64,000 nucleotides of DNA from Candidatus Pelagibacter communis (GTDB taxonomy: Bacteria > Pseudomonadota > Alphaproteobacteria > Pelagibacterales > Pelagibacteraceae), in assembly GCF_001179845.1 (NCBI RefSeq), contig NZ_CVSB01000037.1:1-64000 (forward strand). The letters run 5' to 3'. Made by a program: the position numbers and the translations under genes. Of the stretch, positions 28,082-37,316 are shown in pieces. The notes under the pieces were generated by a model. The model had not been told where the DNA came from and searched no databases. It saw nothing but the letters and a program-made list of their open reading frames with translations. Within the stretch, counting starts at the first letter, position 1; each line of letters opens with the position of its first letter.

Positions 28082-30925
28082 TTAATGCAACCCTTTCAGA
28101 TCTTTTACTATTTCGTTGAATCCTGTCGCAAGTGAGGCCTTTATCATTAAATAATCATTATTATTTAAATCTTTTCTAATCAATTCAATAATTTGAGATT
28201 TGTTTGATAAAATCCTGCCCTTTTTGGCTTTTGAGATACCTGCAAATATTATAGATGCCATTTTTCCTTTGGCAAATACCTTGTCTATCTTGGTCTGATT
28301 TATTATTGGAGAAATAGATTTATGAAGTTTTTTAGAATGACTACCCAGCTCTAACATGTCACCAATTAGTAAATATTTATTTGATTTTTTTGAGTTTACT
28401 TTATCAAAATTTTTTATTGCTGATTTTAATGATAGAGGATTTGAATTATAACTTTGATCAATTAAATTAATTTTTTTATTATCAATTTTTATTACTGAAT
28501 GATCCCCTCTTCCTGCAGGAATTTTGAAATTGAGAAAAATATTTTTATTTAATTTAATTATATTTTTATAAATACTAATAACTGCTAAAGCAGCAAGTGT
28601 ATTGTATATGTTATTTTGAAAATTGTTTGATAAAGTAAAATATTTTTTTTTATTATTTAATCGAATATTAATTCTAAAATTTTTTCCAAAAGGCTGTATA
28701 TTAATTAATTTAATTTCTGATTTCTGACTTTTAATACCAAAAGAAACTACTTTAATTTTATTTTCAATGGCAATTTTTTTATGTAATTGAAAAAAGCTGT
28801 CATCTGCATTTAATACAATATAACCATTGGGTTTTATATTTTTTATAATTTCAGATTTTGCCAAAGCAATTTGTTTAATATTTTTAAAATTTTTAGCATG
28901 TGCATAATTTATGTTTGTTATCACACCAACATCTGGTTTTATAATTTTAGATAAATAGTCAATTTCTCCTTTTTTATCCATTCCAATTTCTAAAATTCCA
29001 AATTCATCATTTTGTTTTAAATTAAAAAGACTTAGAGGAACCCCAAATTTATTGTTATATGATTTTGGAGAAATACTTACTTTTGAAATTTTACTTAATA
29101 CATTACCCAACAATTCTTTAAGTGTGGTTTTACCACAGCTGCCTGTGATAGCTATAATATTTGTATCAATACTTTTTCTAAAATTTTTTGAAATACCAGT
29201 TAAGAAATTCAGAGTATTTTTTACTTTAATTTGTCGATTTAGATTAAATTTTTTTTGAATTTTATTCACTATAGCTAATGATGCTTTTTTTTTAAATGAT
29301 TGTGAAACAAATTTATTACCGTCATTTTTTTTTCCCTTAATAGCAAAAAAAATATCATTTTTAGTAACTTCTTTAGAATTAATTCTTGCTGTTTTTAAAG
29401 ATATGGAAGCAGACAATTTTTCAATTTTGGCTGCCTCTTTAACCACATTTAATTTTAAATTATCTGATAAATAATTATTTTTATGCTTAATAGCATTTAG
29501 AATTACCTTTCTATCTGAAAAGAAAATTTTCTTAATTCCAATATCTTGCGTTTTCTCATGACCTTTTCCAGCAATTAACAAGATATCCCCTGAGTTCAAA
29601 TTATGAATGGCTTGAGTAATTGCTATTTCTCTATTGGATATTTCAATAATTTTCTTTTTTTTAATTCCTTTTTTTATATCTCTTCTTATTTTTTGAGGAT
29701 TTTCAAATCTAGGATTATCATTTGTAAGAATGATACTATCTGCAAAATCACTAGCTATTTTACCCATTTTTGATCTTTTGTTTTGATCTCTATTTCCCCC
29801 ACAACCAAATAGAACTGTGATTTTTTTATTAGGAAATTGTTCTCTAAGACTTAAAAGACACGTTTTTAAAGCATCAGGCGTATGAGCATAATCAAGAATT
29901 ACTTTAGATTGATTTTTAATTTTACCAATTTTTTCAAACCTTCCCTCAACTGGTTTTAATTTTGGAATTGTATTTAAAACTTTATCTAAACTAATACCGC
30001 TATATTTTGCAGCAATTATTGCCATCAAAACATTTTTTAATTGTATTTTTCCAATTAAATTTAAATTTATATCCCTAATTAAGCTATTAAATCTAATTCT
30101 AAGAAATTGACCCTCTCCTTTAAAATTATGAGATAAGAGCTCTAGGTTATTTTTTTCATCATTAAGTGTATGTAATTTTAATTTGTTATTAATTGCAATT
30201 TTTTTTATGTTTTTGAACTCAGGTATTAATTGATCTGTAATTACAATTCCTCTTTTTAAGATTAGTTTTTCAAATAAATAAAGTTTTGCATTTAAATAGT
30301 TTTTTAAATTTTTATGATAATCAAGATGATCCTGCGATAGATTAGTAAAAATACCTGAATTAAACTTCAAACCATCTAATCTATTTTGCTTTAAACCATG
30401 GCTTGAGGCTTCCATAATTACATTTTCTATTTTTTGATTTTTTAACTTGCTTAATATTTTAGCCAATTTGATTGGATCTATTGTGGTATTAGATAAATTC
30501 AAATTAATACTTTTTGATTTAACACCTAATGTGCCAATTGAAGCAACTTTTTTATTATTTAATTTTAATATTTGATAATAAAAATCTGCAACTGATGATT
30601 TTCCGTTTGTACCAGTAACTGCAATTAAATTTTTTGGTTTTTTATTATAAATTTTAAAAGCAGTTTCAGCTAATAATTTTCTTACATTATTTGTATAAAT
30701 ATATAAAATTCCATTTTGAAATGGATTTGCTTTCTTTTCAGTTACAATAATTTTAGATCCTTTTTTAATTGCTTTAGGTATAAATTTGTTACCATCAATA
30801 CTATTTCCTTTAATCGCAAAAAAAATATTATCTTTTTTGATATTATTCGTATCAAACGAAATTCCTGAAAAAGAAAAATTTTTATAATTTTTATCTATGT
30901 TATTAAAGTAGTTTCCTAGAAGCAT
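28082..30925 (-). CDS. murE/murF: MurE-MurF fusion: two Mur ligases in one protein
   Basis: A 947-residue single open frame carrying two complete Mur ligases. Residues 1-475 are MurE, with ATP loop TGTNGKSS at 104-111, SQDHLDYH, and DNPR near residue 405, the mark of meso-diaminopimelate addition. From about residue 485 MurF begins, with its own GSCGKTTLKE loop near residue 593, GMDKKGEIDYLS, NINYAHAKNF and DQSYNSNPLSLKSA. Both N-terminal domains carry similar DIFFAIKG blocks, reflecting common ancestry. The protein would carry out the two successive additions of DAP and D-Ala-D-Ala. No stop or start separates the parts, and no linker longer than about 20 residues is obvious. MurE-MurF fusions are known in Bordetella. 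Confidence 0.95.
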   Translation of the reverse strand: MLLGNYFNNIDKNYKNFSFSGISFDTNNIKKDNIFFAIKGNSIDGNKFIPKAIKKGSKIIVTEKKANPFQNGILYIYTNNVRKLLAETAFKIYNKKPKNLIAVTGTNGKSSVADFYYQILKLNNKKVASIGTLGVKSKSINLNLSNTTIDPIKLAKILSKLKNQKIENVIMEASSHGLKQNRLDGLKFNSGIFTNLSQDHLDYHKNLKNYLNAKLYLFEKLILKRGIVITDQLIPEFKNIKKIAINNKLKLHTLNDEKNNLELLSHNFKGEGQFLRIRFNSLIRDINLNLIGKIQLKNVLMAIIAAKYSGISLDKVLNTIPKLKPVEGRFEKIGKIKNQSKVILDYAHTPDALKTCLLSLREQFPNKKITVLFGCGGNRDQNKRSKMGKIASDFADSIILTNDNPRFENPQKIRRDIKKGIKKKKIIEISNREIAITQAIHNLNSGDILLIAGKGHEKTQDIGIKKIFFSDRKVILNAIKHKNNYLSDNLKLNVVKEAAKIEKLSASISLKTARINSKEVTKNDIFFAIKGKKNDGNKFVSQSFKKKASLAIVNKIQKKFNLNRQIKVKNTLNFLTGISKNFRKSIDTNIIAITGSCGKTTLKELLGNVLSKISKVSISPKSYNNKFGVPLSLFNLKQNDEFGILEIGMDKKGEIDYLSKIIKPDVGVITNINYAHAKNFKNIKQIALAKSEIIKNIKPNGYIVLNADDSFFQLHKKIAIENKIKVVSFGIKSQKSEIKLINIQPFGKNFRINIRLNNKKKYFTLSNNFQNNIYNTLAALAVISIYKNIIKLNKNIFLNFKIPAGRGDHSVIKIDNKKINLIDQSYNSNPLSLKSAIKNFDKVNSKKSNKYLLIGDMLELGSHSKKLHKSISPIINQTKIDKVFAKGKMASIIFAGISKAKKGRILSNKSQIIELIRKDLNNNDYLMIKASLATGFNEIVKDLKGLH

Positions 30926-30927
30926 AA

Positions 30928-32616
30928 TTAATTAACCTCTATATATTTTGTGGCTAAAATAGGCCCAATTTTATCTATAACTTTTCCAGCTACCTCTACT
31001 GAGGTCCAGCCAGCAGTATTATAAAGTGTACCCTTCCACCCTCCTTTTCGATGTCTATATTTATAATAATAATCTTTAGATTTTTTTGGAGTATCTAGCA
31101 TTACAACAAAAACAAATTGTGGATTTGATGTAGGAAAAATCGAGGCAAAAGTATTTATTTTTGCCTCAGAATATGCTCCTCCCTCAGGTTGATCAGCAGT
31201 TCCTGTTTTTCCACCAATTTCATAATTTTGAACATCTGCAAATTTAGCTGTCCCTTCCTCAGTATTTACAATTTTTCTTAAAGCGCTAACAACTTGTTCT
31301 GAAATACCTCTGTTTAATATTCTTTTATTTTTTTTATTAAAATTATTTTCTTTATAAATTAATGTTGGCTTAATTTCATATCCACCATTTGATAAAACAG
31401 AATAACCTTTTGCTAATTGAAGAATTGTAGTTGCTATTCCATGTCCAAAAGAAGCTGTAGCCAATCTGCATTTTCCAAAATCATAATTTTTTTGTGGAGC
31501 AACTTCTTCTAAATCAAAAACTATATCACTTAACACGCCAACTTTTTCTAAAAATAATTTAAATTTTTCTGGGCCAATTTTTTGTGCAATTTTGACAGAT
31601 CCTATATTTCCAGATCTAACTAAAATTTGCTCTGCAGTTAAATTGGATGGTATTTCATTGTCGTACTCTCCTATTCTGTATTTGTCACATTTAATTGATT
31701 TGGGTAAATCTAAAAATTCAGTCTCAGGTTTAATTAGCTTTTCATTTAAGGCGCCAGCAAAAGTAAATGCTTTAAATACAGAGCCGAGTTCATATGTTCC
31801 TTTAGTTACCCTGTTAATATATTTTACATCTGTAATATTTTGTCTTTCATTTGGATTAAAATCTGGCAAAGAAACTAATGATAAAATATTGCCATTATTA
31901 ACATCCATTAAAATAGCTGCACTACCTTTGCTTTTAAAAATTTCCTGATATTTAATTAATTCTTTTCTTACTAAAAACTGAACATCCTTATCTAGAGTAA
32001 GTTTAATGGGTTTTTTTGATTGTCTAAGTTCCTCATTCAATGATTTTTCCAATCCAGAAATACCGTTATTGTCATCATCTATCTGACCCAAAACATGACT
32101 AAAAAGATTTTTTTGTGGATACATTCTTAAAACTCTTTCTTCTGGGACTAAAGATTTATCCCCTAGTTTCATAATTTTTTCATAATTTTCCTCTGAAATT
32201 TTCTTCTCTAAATAAAAAAATTTCTTAGTTTTTATTTTTTTTTTAATTTGATCAAAATTTTTATCAGGAAAAATAATATTTAAACTTAGAAGTAATTTTT
32301 TTTCATTGATTATATCTGAGGTTCTTAAACCAATATCAATCGATTTAACTGTCTTTGCTAAATAATTTCCATTAACATCCATGATGTCTGCACGATAAAG
32401 ATGATTTTTAAATGTAGGAATATTATTTGTTTTTTCAAATTTACTCTTTCTTGAACCTAAATGAACTAGGTGTATTGAATAAATCAAATAGATAATAAAA
32501 AAAACAAAGAAAATAAAAGCTACACGATTAAATCGAATATTTAATCCACTTTCTTTTTTCTTAAATATAAAATCACTTTTGTAGTCTTCTATGGTTAATT
32601 TTGATTTATCTGCCAT
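30928..32616 (-). CDS. ftsI: Septal transpeptidase FtsI (PBP3)
   Basis: A 562-residue class B penicillin-binding protein. The membrane helix is at about residues 31-49, followed by a dimerisation module, then the transpeptidase domain with the serine in ELGSVFKAFT (SxxK), SGN in VRSGNIGSVK, and KTG in IGGKTGTADQ. It cross-links septal peptidoglycan with FtsW. It shares a base with ftsL upstream and lies 2 bp before murEF. Confidence 0.95.
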   Translation of the reverse strand: MADKSKLTIEDYKSDFIFKKKESGLNIRFNRVAFIFFVFFIIYLIYSIHLVHLGSRKSKFEKTNNIPTFKNHLYRADIMDVNGNYLAKTVKSIDIGLRTSDIINEKKLLLSLNIIFPDKNFDQIKKKIKTKKFFYLEKKISEENYEKIMKLGDKSLVPEERVLRMYPQKNLFSHVLGQIDDDNNGISGLEKSLNEELRQSKKPIKLTLDKDVQFLVRKELIKYQEIFKSKGSAAILMDVNNGNILSLVSLPDFNPNERQNITDVKYINRVTKGTYELGSVFKAFTFAGALNEKLIKPETEFLDLPKSIKCDKYRIGEYDNEIPSNLTAEQILVRSGNIGSVKIAQKIGPEKFKLFLEKVGVLSDIVFDLEEVAPQKNYDFGKCRLATASFGHGIATTILQLAKGYSVLSNGGYEIKPTLIYKENNFNKKNKRILNRGISEQVVSALRKIVNTEEGTAKFADVQNYEIGGKTGTADQPEGGAYSEAKINTFASIFPTSNPQFVFVVMLDTPKKSKDYYYKYRHRKGGWKGTLYNTAGWTSVEVAGKVIDKIGPILATKYIEVN

Positions 32617-32921
32617 TACTCTTTAATAATTTTAAAACTTTGGATTTTATTTTTATCATCTGAAATATTGTATATTTTTATGTCGTTTATATTCTTTTGA
32701 ATTAAATCATTCTCAAAATACTGAGATTGATATTCAAGTAATCTTTCTGCAGAACTTAAATAATTATACTCCAAGAATACATTTTCAAATTCAGATTTTA
32801 AAACTCTAATATTCTCTCTTGCCGTAAATATTTCATCTTCAATCTGTTTGGTGGTATTTTTTATTATTGCAGTTGATAGAACTAAAAAAAAAATCACTAC
32901 TGCTAAAGCAAACTTTTTCAC
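32616..32921 (-). CDS. ftsL: Cell division protein FtsL
   Basis: A 101-residue bitopic protein with a membrane helix at residues 4-22 and a periplasmic coiled-coil-like stretch ([19 protein letters not shown]). Sequence conservation of FtsL is low; the call rests on size, topology and position between rsmH and ftsI. In the divisome it joins FtsQ and FtsB to activate FtsWI. It overlaps rsmH by 4 bp. Confidence 0.85.
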   Translation of the reverse strand: MKKFALAVVIFFLVLSTAIIKNTTKQIEDEIFTARENIRVLKSEFENVFLEYNYLSSAERLLEYQSQYFENDLIQKNINDIKIYNISDDKNKIQSFKIIKE

Positions 32922-33928
32922 AGTTTGTCTCCGAAATTTTCAATTTCAATATAATTTCTGAATTGCTCTTCTATATCAGTATCGAAATTGTAAAAATCAT
33001 CCTTTTTTATTACATATCTAAATTTAGCAGATCTAGAAGGTGGATTTTCATTTACCTCTTCAACTGAAGGAGTTATTGGTTTTTTTTGAATTAAATTAAA
33101 TAATGTTTCTGCTTGTTTTACAATAGGGCTATATCGTGAAATACTTTTATTTTCGGAAAGACTTTTAAAGAAATATTTTACTATTTTATCCTCTAAAGAA
33201 TGAAATGTAACCACACCTAAAACACCTCCTTTTTTTAAAACTTTAGTCGCATTAATAAGTCCATAAATTAATTCGGTTATTTCTTTATTTACAAATATTC
33301 TAAGTGCCTGAAAAACCTTGGTTGCATTATGAACTTTAAAGTTTTTTCTTTTTTTTGATTTATCAATAATTTCAACTAAAATTTTTGTGTCAATTTTATT
33401 TTTTAATCTCTCTTTTATTATATTTCGTGCAATGTATTTTGCTTCTTTTTCATCTCCAAAAAATTTAAAAATCTTTTCTAATTCTTTTTCATCAAGTTTA
33501 TTAATTGAGTCTTCTGCTGAATAATTATTTAAACCTAGCTGCATATTTAATTTGCAATCTGCTTCAAATGATAGTCCTTTTTGTGGGTCTTTAATTTGAG
33601 TATAAGAATAACCAAGATCAAAAATTATTCCTCTTATGTTTTCGTTTTTGAGCTTTAAATTACTTAACTGACTAAATTTTATATTTTTAAAAATAAATCT
33701 ATCTTCAAAGCTTTCTTTTAATTGATTAGCAATTTTTTCACTTTCTATGTCTCTATCAATAGCTATTACTTTTGTATTTTTAAATTCTAAAATTTTTTTT
33801 GAATAACCACCTTGACCGAAAGTACAATCGATAAATGTGCCACCATGTTGAGGGGAAATAACGCTAATAATTTCTTCTAGCAGTACCGGATAATGTTTTT
33901 GCATTTTCGGTACTATGGTGGCGTCCAT
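32918..33928 (-). CDS. rsmH: 16S rRNA m4C1402 methyltransferase
   Basis: A 336-residue SAM-dependent methyltransferase (MraW). [10 protein letters not shown], then [16 protein letters not shown] form the SAM-binding motif, AIDRDIES follows, and [33 protein letters not shown] and [14 protein letters not shown] are typical. The first eight residues before MQKHYPVLL may or may not be translated. It lies 18 bp after ftsZ, which displaces it from its usual place directly after mraZ. Confidence 0.96.
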   Translation of the reverse strand: MDATIVPKMQKHYPVLLEEIISVISPQHGGTFIDCTFGQGGYSKKILEFKNTKVIAIDRDIESEKIANQLKESFEDRFIFKNIKFSQLSNLKLKNENIRGIIFDLGYSYTQIKDPQKGLSFEADCKLNMQLGLNNYSAEDSINKLDEKELEKIFKFFGDEKEAKYIARNIIKERLKNKIDTKILVEIIDKSKKRKNFKVHNATKVFQALRIFVNKEITELIYGLINATKVLKKGGVLGVVTFHSLEDKIVKYFFKSLSENKSISRYSPIVKQAETLFNLIQKKPITPSVEEVNENPPSRSAKFRYVIKKDDFYNFDTDIEEQFRNYIEIENFGDKL

Positions 33929-33946
33929 TTATCTCTTGGAAGACCA

Positions 33947-35428
33947 TTAATTTTTTTGTCTTCTTAAGAAAGCTGGTATCTCAAGATCATCTTCTTCCTC
34001 TTCATCTGAAGTCAATAAATCTTCAGGGCTTGAATTATCAGATTCTGAACTAAATAAATCTGGTGCATCTGAGTCAACTCCAAATTCTTTTAAATCATTC
34101 GAGGTTTCTTCTTTGTTGTTAATATCTTGATGATCCTCATTGGTAGTTTCCATAGCTTCTTGAGCAAAAGATTTCTCCATTTCATTAACTGAACTATCCA
34201 GAACTATACTCTCGCTTTCCATGTTAGTTTTTTGGGCAACTTCTTCACTCATCATCTGATTATGAGAACTCTCAGTTTGTTGTTCTTGGATAATCTCATT
34301 TTCAAGCTTTAAAGCATTAGCTCCGTGTGTAATTGGATTTGACGTATTAGTATTTGAAAAATTAAAAGATTGAGAGGATCCTAAATTTGAAAAATCGGAG
34401 TAACCAGGGTTACGGTTTTGAATTCGATGAACCATGTTTACAACAGATTTTGACTCTGGTTGCTGACCATCTAATGAAGTTGCAACAATTGAAACTCTCA
34501 TTTTTCCATCAAGTTCTGTGTCAGTAATTGCACCAATAATTAATTCTGCTTCAGGATCAACTTCAGCTCTAACTTTATTTACAGCCTCATCAACTTCAAA
34601 AAGTTTAAGATCTTTACCACCAGTAATATTTACTAATAAACCTTTTGCACCCTTTAATGTATAGTCATCTATTAATGGGTTGCTGATTGCCATCTCTGCT
34701 GCTTTAAGAGCTCTACCTTCTCCTTCAGCTTCACCTGTTCCCATCATAGCCTTACCCATCGCTGCCATTACAGTTTCAACGTCAGCAAAATCTAGGTTAA
34801 TTAAACCAGGTCTAACCATCAAATCGGTTATACTTTGAACACCATGCATCAAAACATTATTTGAAAGGTTAAAGGATTCTTCAAAAGTAGTCTGTTCGTT
34901 AGCTATTTTAAATAGGTTTTGGTTAGGTATAACAATTATTGTATCAACATGTTTTCTTAATTCTTCCAAACCTTGTTGTGCTCTTCTCATTCTAGAGGGG
35001 CCTTCATATAAAAATGGAAGAGTCACAACACCTACAGTTAAGATATTTAATTCTTTAGCAGCTCTTGCGATGACATGAGCAGCACCAGTGCCTGTTCCAC
35101 CACCCATACCAGCTGCAATAAAAACCATGTTTGCACCTTGAAGTGTATTTACAATTTCATTTAAAGATTCGTCAGCTGCAGCTTGTCCTATGTCAAGTTT
35201 TGCACCTGCTCCCAAACCTTTTGTTAAATTTAAACCAATTTGAATTCTTGTTTTTGCTTTACTAAGCTTCAAATCTTGAGCATCAGTATTTACTGCAATA
35301 AATTCTACTCCTTGTAGATTGTTTTCTATCATTTCGTTAATTGCATTTCCTCCAGCTCCACCAACTCCTAAAACTAGTAGTCGTGGCTGTAGCTCTTTTA
35401 TCTCTGGTGCTTTAAAGTTAATTGTCAT
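33947..35428 (-). CDS. ftsZ: Cell division GTPase FtsZ
   Basis: A 493-residue tubulin-like GTPase that forms the Z ring. The tubulin signature [11 protein letters not shown], the N-terminal [16 protein letters not shown], the [13 protein letters not shown] region and the synergy-loop region with [11 protein letters not shown] are all present. An acidic, Glu/Ser/Asn-rich linker covers about residues 330-478, and the conserved C-terminal peptide ([10 protein letters not shown]), the docking site for FtsA and other tethers, is intact. It lies between mraZ (10 bp) and rsmH, not after ftsA as in most bacteria. Confidence 0.97.
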   Translation of the reverse strand: MTINFKAPEIKELQPRLLVLGVGGAGGNAINEMIENNLQGVEFIAVNTDAQDLKLSKAKTRIQIGLNLTKGLGAGAKLDIGQAAADESLNEIVNTLQGANMVFIAAGMGGGTGTGAAHVIARAAKELNILTVGVVTLPFLYEGPSRMRRAQQGLEELRKHVDTIIVIPNQNLFKIANEQTTFEESFNLSNNVLMHGVQSITDLMVRPGLINLDFADVETVMAAMGKAMMGTGEAEGEGRALKAAEMAISNPLIDDYTLKGAKGLLVNITGGKDLKLFEVDEAVNKVRAEVDPEAELIIGAITDTELDGKMRVSIVATSLDGQQPESKSVVNMVHRIQNRNPGYSDFSNLGSSQSFNFSNTNTSNPITHGANALKLENEIIQEQQTESSHNQMMSEEVAQKTNMESESIVLDSSVNEMEKSFAQEAMETTNEDHQDINNKEETSNDLKEFGVDSDAPDLFSSESDNSSPEDLLTSDEEEEDDLEIPAFLRRQKN

Positions 35429-35438
35429 CTTTTATCCC

Positions 35439-35897
35439 CTATTGTTTGTTATGTTGAAGCTCCCATTTAAGATTACTACGATTAATATTTGCTTTTTTTC
35501 TCGCTGTTATCTTAAATTTTTCAAATGCTGTTGGTTCCCATATTTGAAATGTTTGGCCTTGACCAACAAACAACATGCTATTTTTTATTTTTGCATGTTT
35601 TAATAATTTTGATGAAAGTAAAATTCTGCCCTCGCTGTCGAATTGTAAATTTATACTTTCTGCTAATATTGATGTTGCAAAGTAGTCTCTTTTTTCCTCA
35701 AAAGGATTTAAAGAGTCAATTGCTGAAGAAATTTTTTCAATTCTATCTTGAGAACATGCTTCTATTGAAGAGTTATTAAATGATGGATAACAAATAACAC
35801 CATTGTAACCTAAGTTGGATAAATGTGACCTAAAACTAGCAGGCACAGATACTCTCCCTTTTTTGTCTAATTTGTTTTCGTATGTTGATAAAAACAT
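35439..35897 (-). CDS. mraZ: Transcriptional regulator MraZ
   Basis: A 152-residue protein with two SpoVT-AbrB-like DNA-binding repeats. The N-terminus FLSTYENKLDKKGRVSVPASFR and the second-half FDSEGRILLSSKLLKHA are the paired motifs of the family. In E. coli MraZ binds repeats ahead of its own gene and controls the dcw operon; repeats of that type are present just upstream here. It is the first gene of the cluster. Confidence 0.95.
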   Translation of the reverse strand: MFLSTYENKLDKKGRVSVPASFRSHLSNLGYNGVICYPSFNNSSIEACSQDRIEKISSAIDSLNPFEEKRDYFATSILAESINLQFDSEGRILLSSKLLKHAKIKNSMLFVGQGQTFQIWEPTAFEKFKITARKKANINRSNLKWELQHNKQ

Positions 35898-35915
35898 AAA
35901 ACATAATTTCCGTTA

Positions 35916-35952
35916 TTCCCACATAAATGGGAATTTATGGGATATTATGGGT
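35916..35952 (-). promoter_or_regulatory. MraZ-type operator repeats
   Basis: Three TGGG(A/T) units start at 35928, 35938 and 35948 on the plus strand, exactly 10 bp apart, and a fourth unit in reverse orientation (35916-35921) forms the palindrome TTCCCA-CATAAA-TGGGAA. Repeated TGGGN with 5-bp spacers is the known E. coli MraZ box. The repeats lie 19-55 bp ahead of the mraZ start and would overlap its leader or promoter. Most units read opposite to mraZ transcription. Confidence 0.7.
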
Positions 35953-36076
35953 TTTACAACTAGACGTCAATACCTATTATTTTAGTAATATTATTGTTTT
36001 AGTAATAGAAAATAGTCACATGTACTTATAAAATGAGAACAAACTAAGAAACTTAAAGTGATTTTTTGATTAGATA

Positions 36077-36433
36077 TGCCAGATAAACTATAAGCCGGGT
36101 TCTGTCATTTAAACCTATCATTTGTCTAGGCTTAAGATCACTCTTAAGCTCAAGCAACTAACCCTGATGACTAGCCAAGGACGGCTTTTAGTTTCTCAAC
36201 AATGTCATCTCTACTTAGTCTTGCTCCCAGTGGGGTTTTCCAGCGTTCATTGTTACCAATAGAACCGGTGTGCTCTTACCACACCTTTTCACCCTTGCCA
36301 TGTTATGGCGGTTTATTTTCTGTGGCACTGTCCCTAGGGTCTCCCCTGCCAGGTATTACCTGGCACTGTGTCCTTGTAGAGCCCGGACTTTCCTCTTTAA
36401 ATTTAATTAAAGCGATAAGTCATTTATCTGGCA
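36077..36433 (-). ncRNA. rnpB: RNase P RNA
   Basis: A 357-nt class A type RNase P RNA on the minus strand. The 5' and 3' ends pair as P1 (TGCCAGATAAA / TTTATCTGGCA). The conserved 5' core GAGGAAAGTCCGGGCTC and the 3' core with ACAGAACCCGGCTTAT are both present, as is the internal GGTAAGAGCACACCGG block. It matures tRNA 5' ends. The ends are inferred from the P1 pairing. The 180-bp gap between it and mraZ otherwise holds only AT-rich promoter-like DNA. Confidence 0.96.
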
Positions 36434-36471
36434 GTTTCAATTTAATACTAATTTTTAAAACTTCAAGAAAT

Positions 36472-37215
36472 TTAATTAAATTTTTTAACTAAATTGTTGC
36501 TGATAATTAAACATTCTTTATCAAGCTTACCATTGACTAATTCTTGTCTAAATCTTCTTTGAAAAGCTTTAACAACATTATTATTAAATTTTCTATTTTT
36601 TAAGTTGATGGTTTTTTTTATCGTATATCCAATTTTAGATAAATTATCATAAAATAGTCTAACACTAATTTTGTCTAATTGAATTTTTCTATTTTTTTTA
36701 CATTTTCGAATAGAAATTGAGTGCCATAAACCTACACCTTTCTTAGCAAGTTCTTTCCATGGAAATTTTTCTCCTGGATCCTTTTTTCTTTCTGGTGAGA
36801 TATCTGAGTGTCCTAAAATATTTTTAGAATTAATATTATATTTTTTAATTAATATTTTACTTAATTTTATGATTGATTGAACTTGTTTTTTAGAAAACTT
36901 TTTATATTTATAATCATGTCCAGGATTACTTATTTCTAAGCCAATAGAATTTATATTTAAGGATTTATAATGTTTCCATCTAGACTTACCAGCGTGCCAT
37001 GCAATGTACAAATCAGGTACCAATAGTAGTGTTTCACCATTTTTTTTTATAAAATAATGGCAACTAACATCAGATCCTAAACTAGTCAATTTTTTTATAG
37101 CATTTGATTCTTTTTTCATTCCTGTATAATGAAAAATTAAAAATTTTATTTGAGTTGTTTTTCTTTTAATTGAATTAAAATTTGGTGAATAATTAGAAAA
37201 AATTTTTAATCTCAT
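36472..37215 (-). CDS. N-acetylmuramoyl-L-alanine amidase (AmpD/AmiD type)
   Basis: A 247-residue zinc amidase of the Amidase_2 family that cuts the MurNAc-L-Ala bond in wall turnover or recycling. Zinc ligands fit His29 in IFHYTGM, the His in NILGHSDISPERKKDPG and the Asp of the same segment. AWHAGKSRW and IGLEISNPGHDY are family blocks. A C-terminal part with AFQRRFRQ resembles the last helix of a peptidoglycan-binding domain. No clear signal peptide is seen, which favours a cytoplasmic AmpD-like role, though AmiD-like architecture is also possible. Confidence 0.85.
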   Translation of the reverse strand: MRLKIFSNYSPNFNSIKRKTTQIKFLIFHYTGMKKESNAIKKLTSLGSDVSCHYFIKKNGETLLLVPDLYIAWHAGKSRWKHYKSLNINSIGLEISNPGHDYKYKKFSKKQVQSIIKLSKILIKKYNINSKNILGHSDISPERKKDPGEKFPWKELAKKGVGLWHSISIRKCKKNRKIQLDKISVRLFYDNLSKIGYTIKKTINLKNRKFNNNVVKAFQRRFRQELVNGKLDKECLIISNNLVKKFN

Positions 37216-37277
37216 CTCAGTTGTATTATTAAATTATTTTAGGCCATATTTAAGTCATTTTTAGCACCAAATCTTGA

Positions 37278-37307
37278 TTTACTTTAGATAGATATTCAAT
37301 ATATAAT
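37278..37307 (+). promoter_or_regulatory. Candidate sigma-70 promoter of mlaA
   Basis: A consensus -10 TATAAT (37302-37307) with TTTACT 18 bp upstream as -35. The mlaA ATG is only 9 bp after the -10, so transcription would start within about 0-4 bases of the start codon and the mRNA would be leaderless or nearly so. No ribosome site is visible. Confidence 0.5.
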
Positions 37308-37316
37308 TCTTATTAA

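Noticed and set aside
36202-36492. Plus-strand open frame of 96 codons
   Set aside because: It lies across the RNase P RNA gene on the opposite strand, and its composition reflects conserved RNA structure, not protein.
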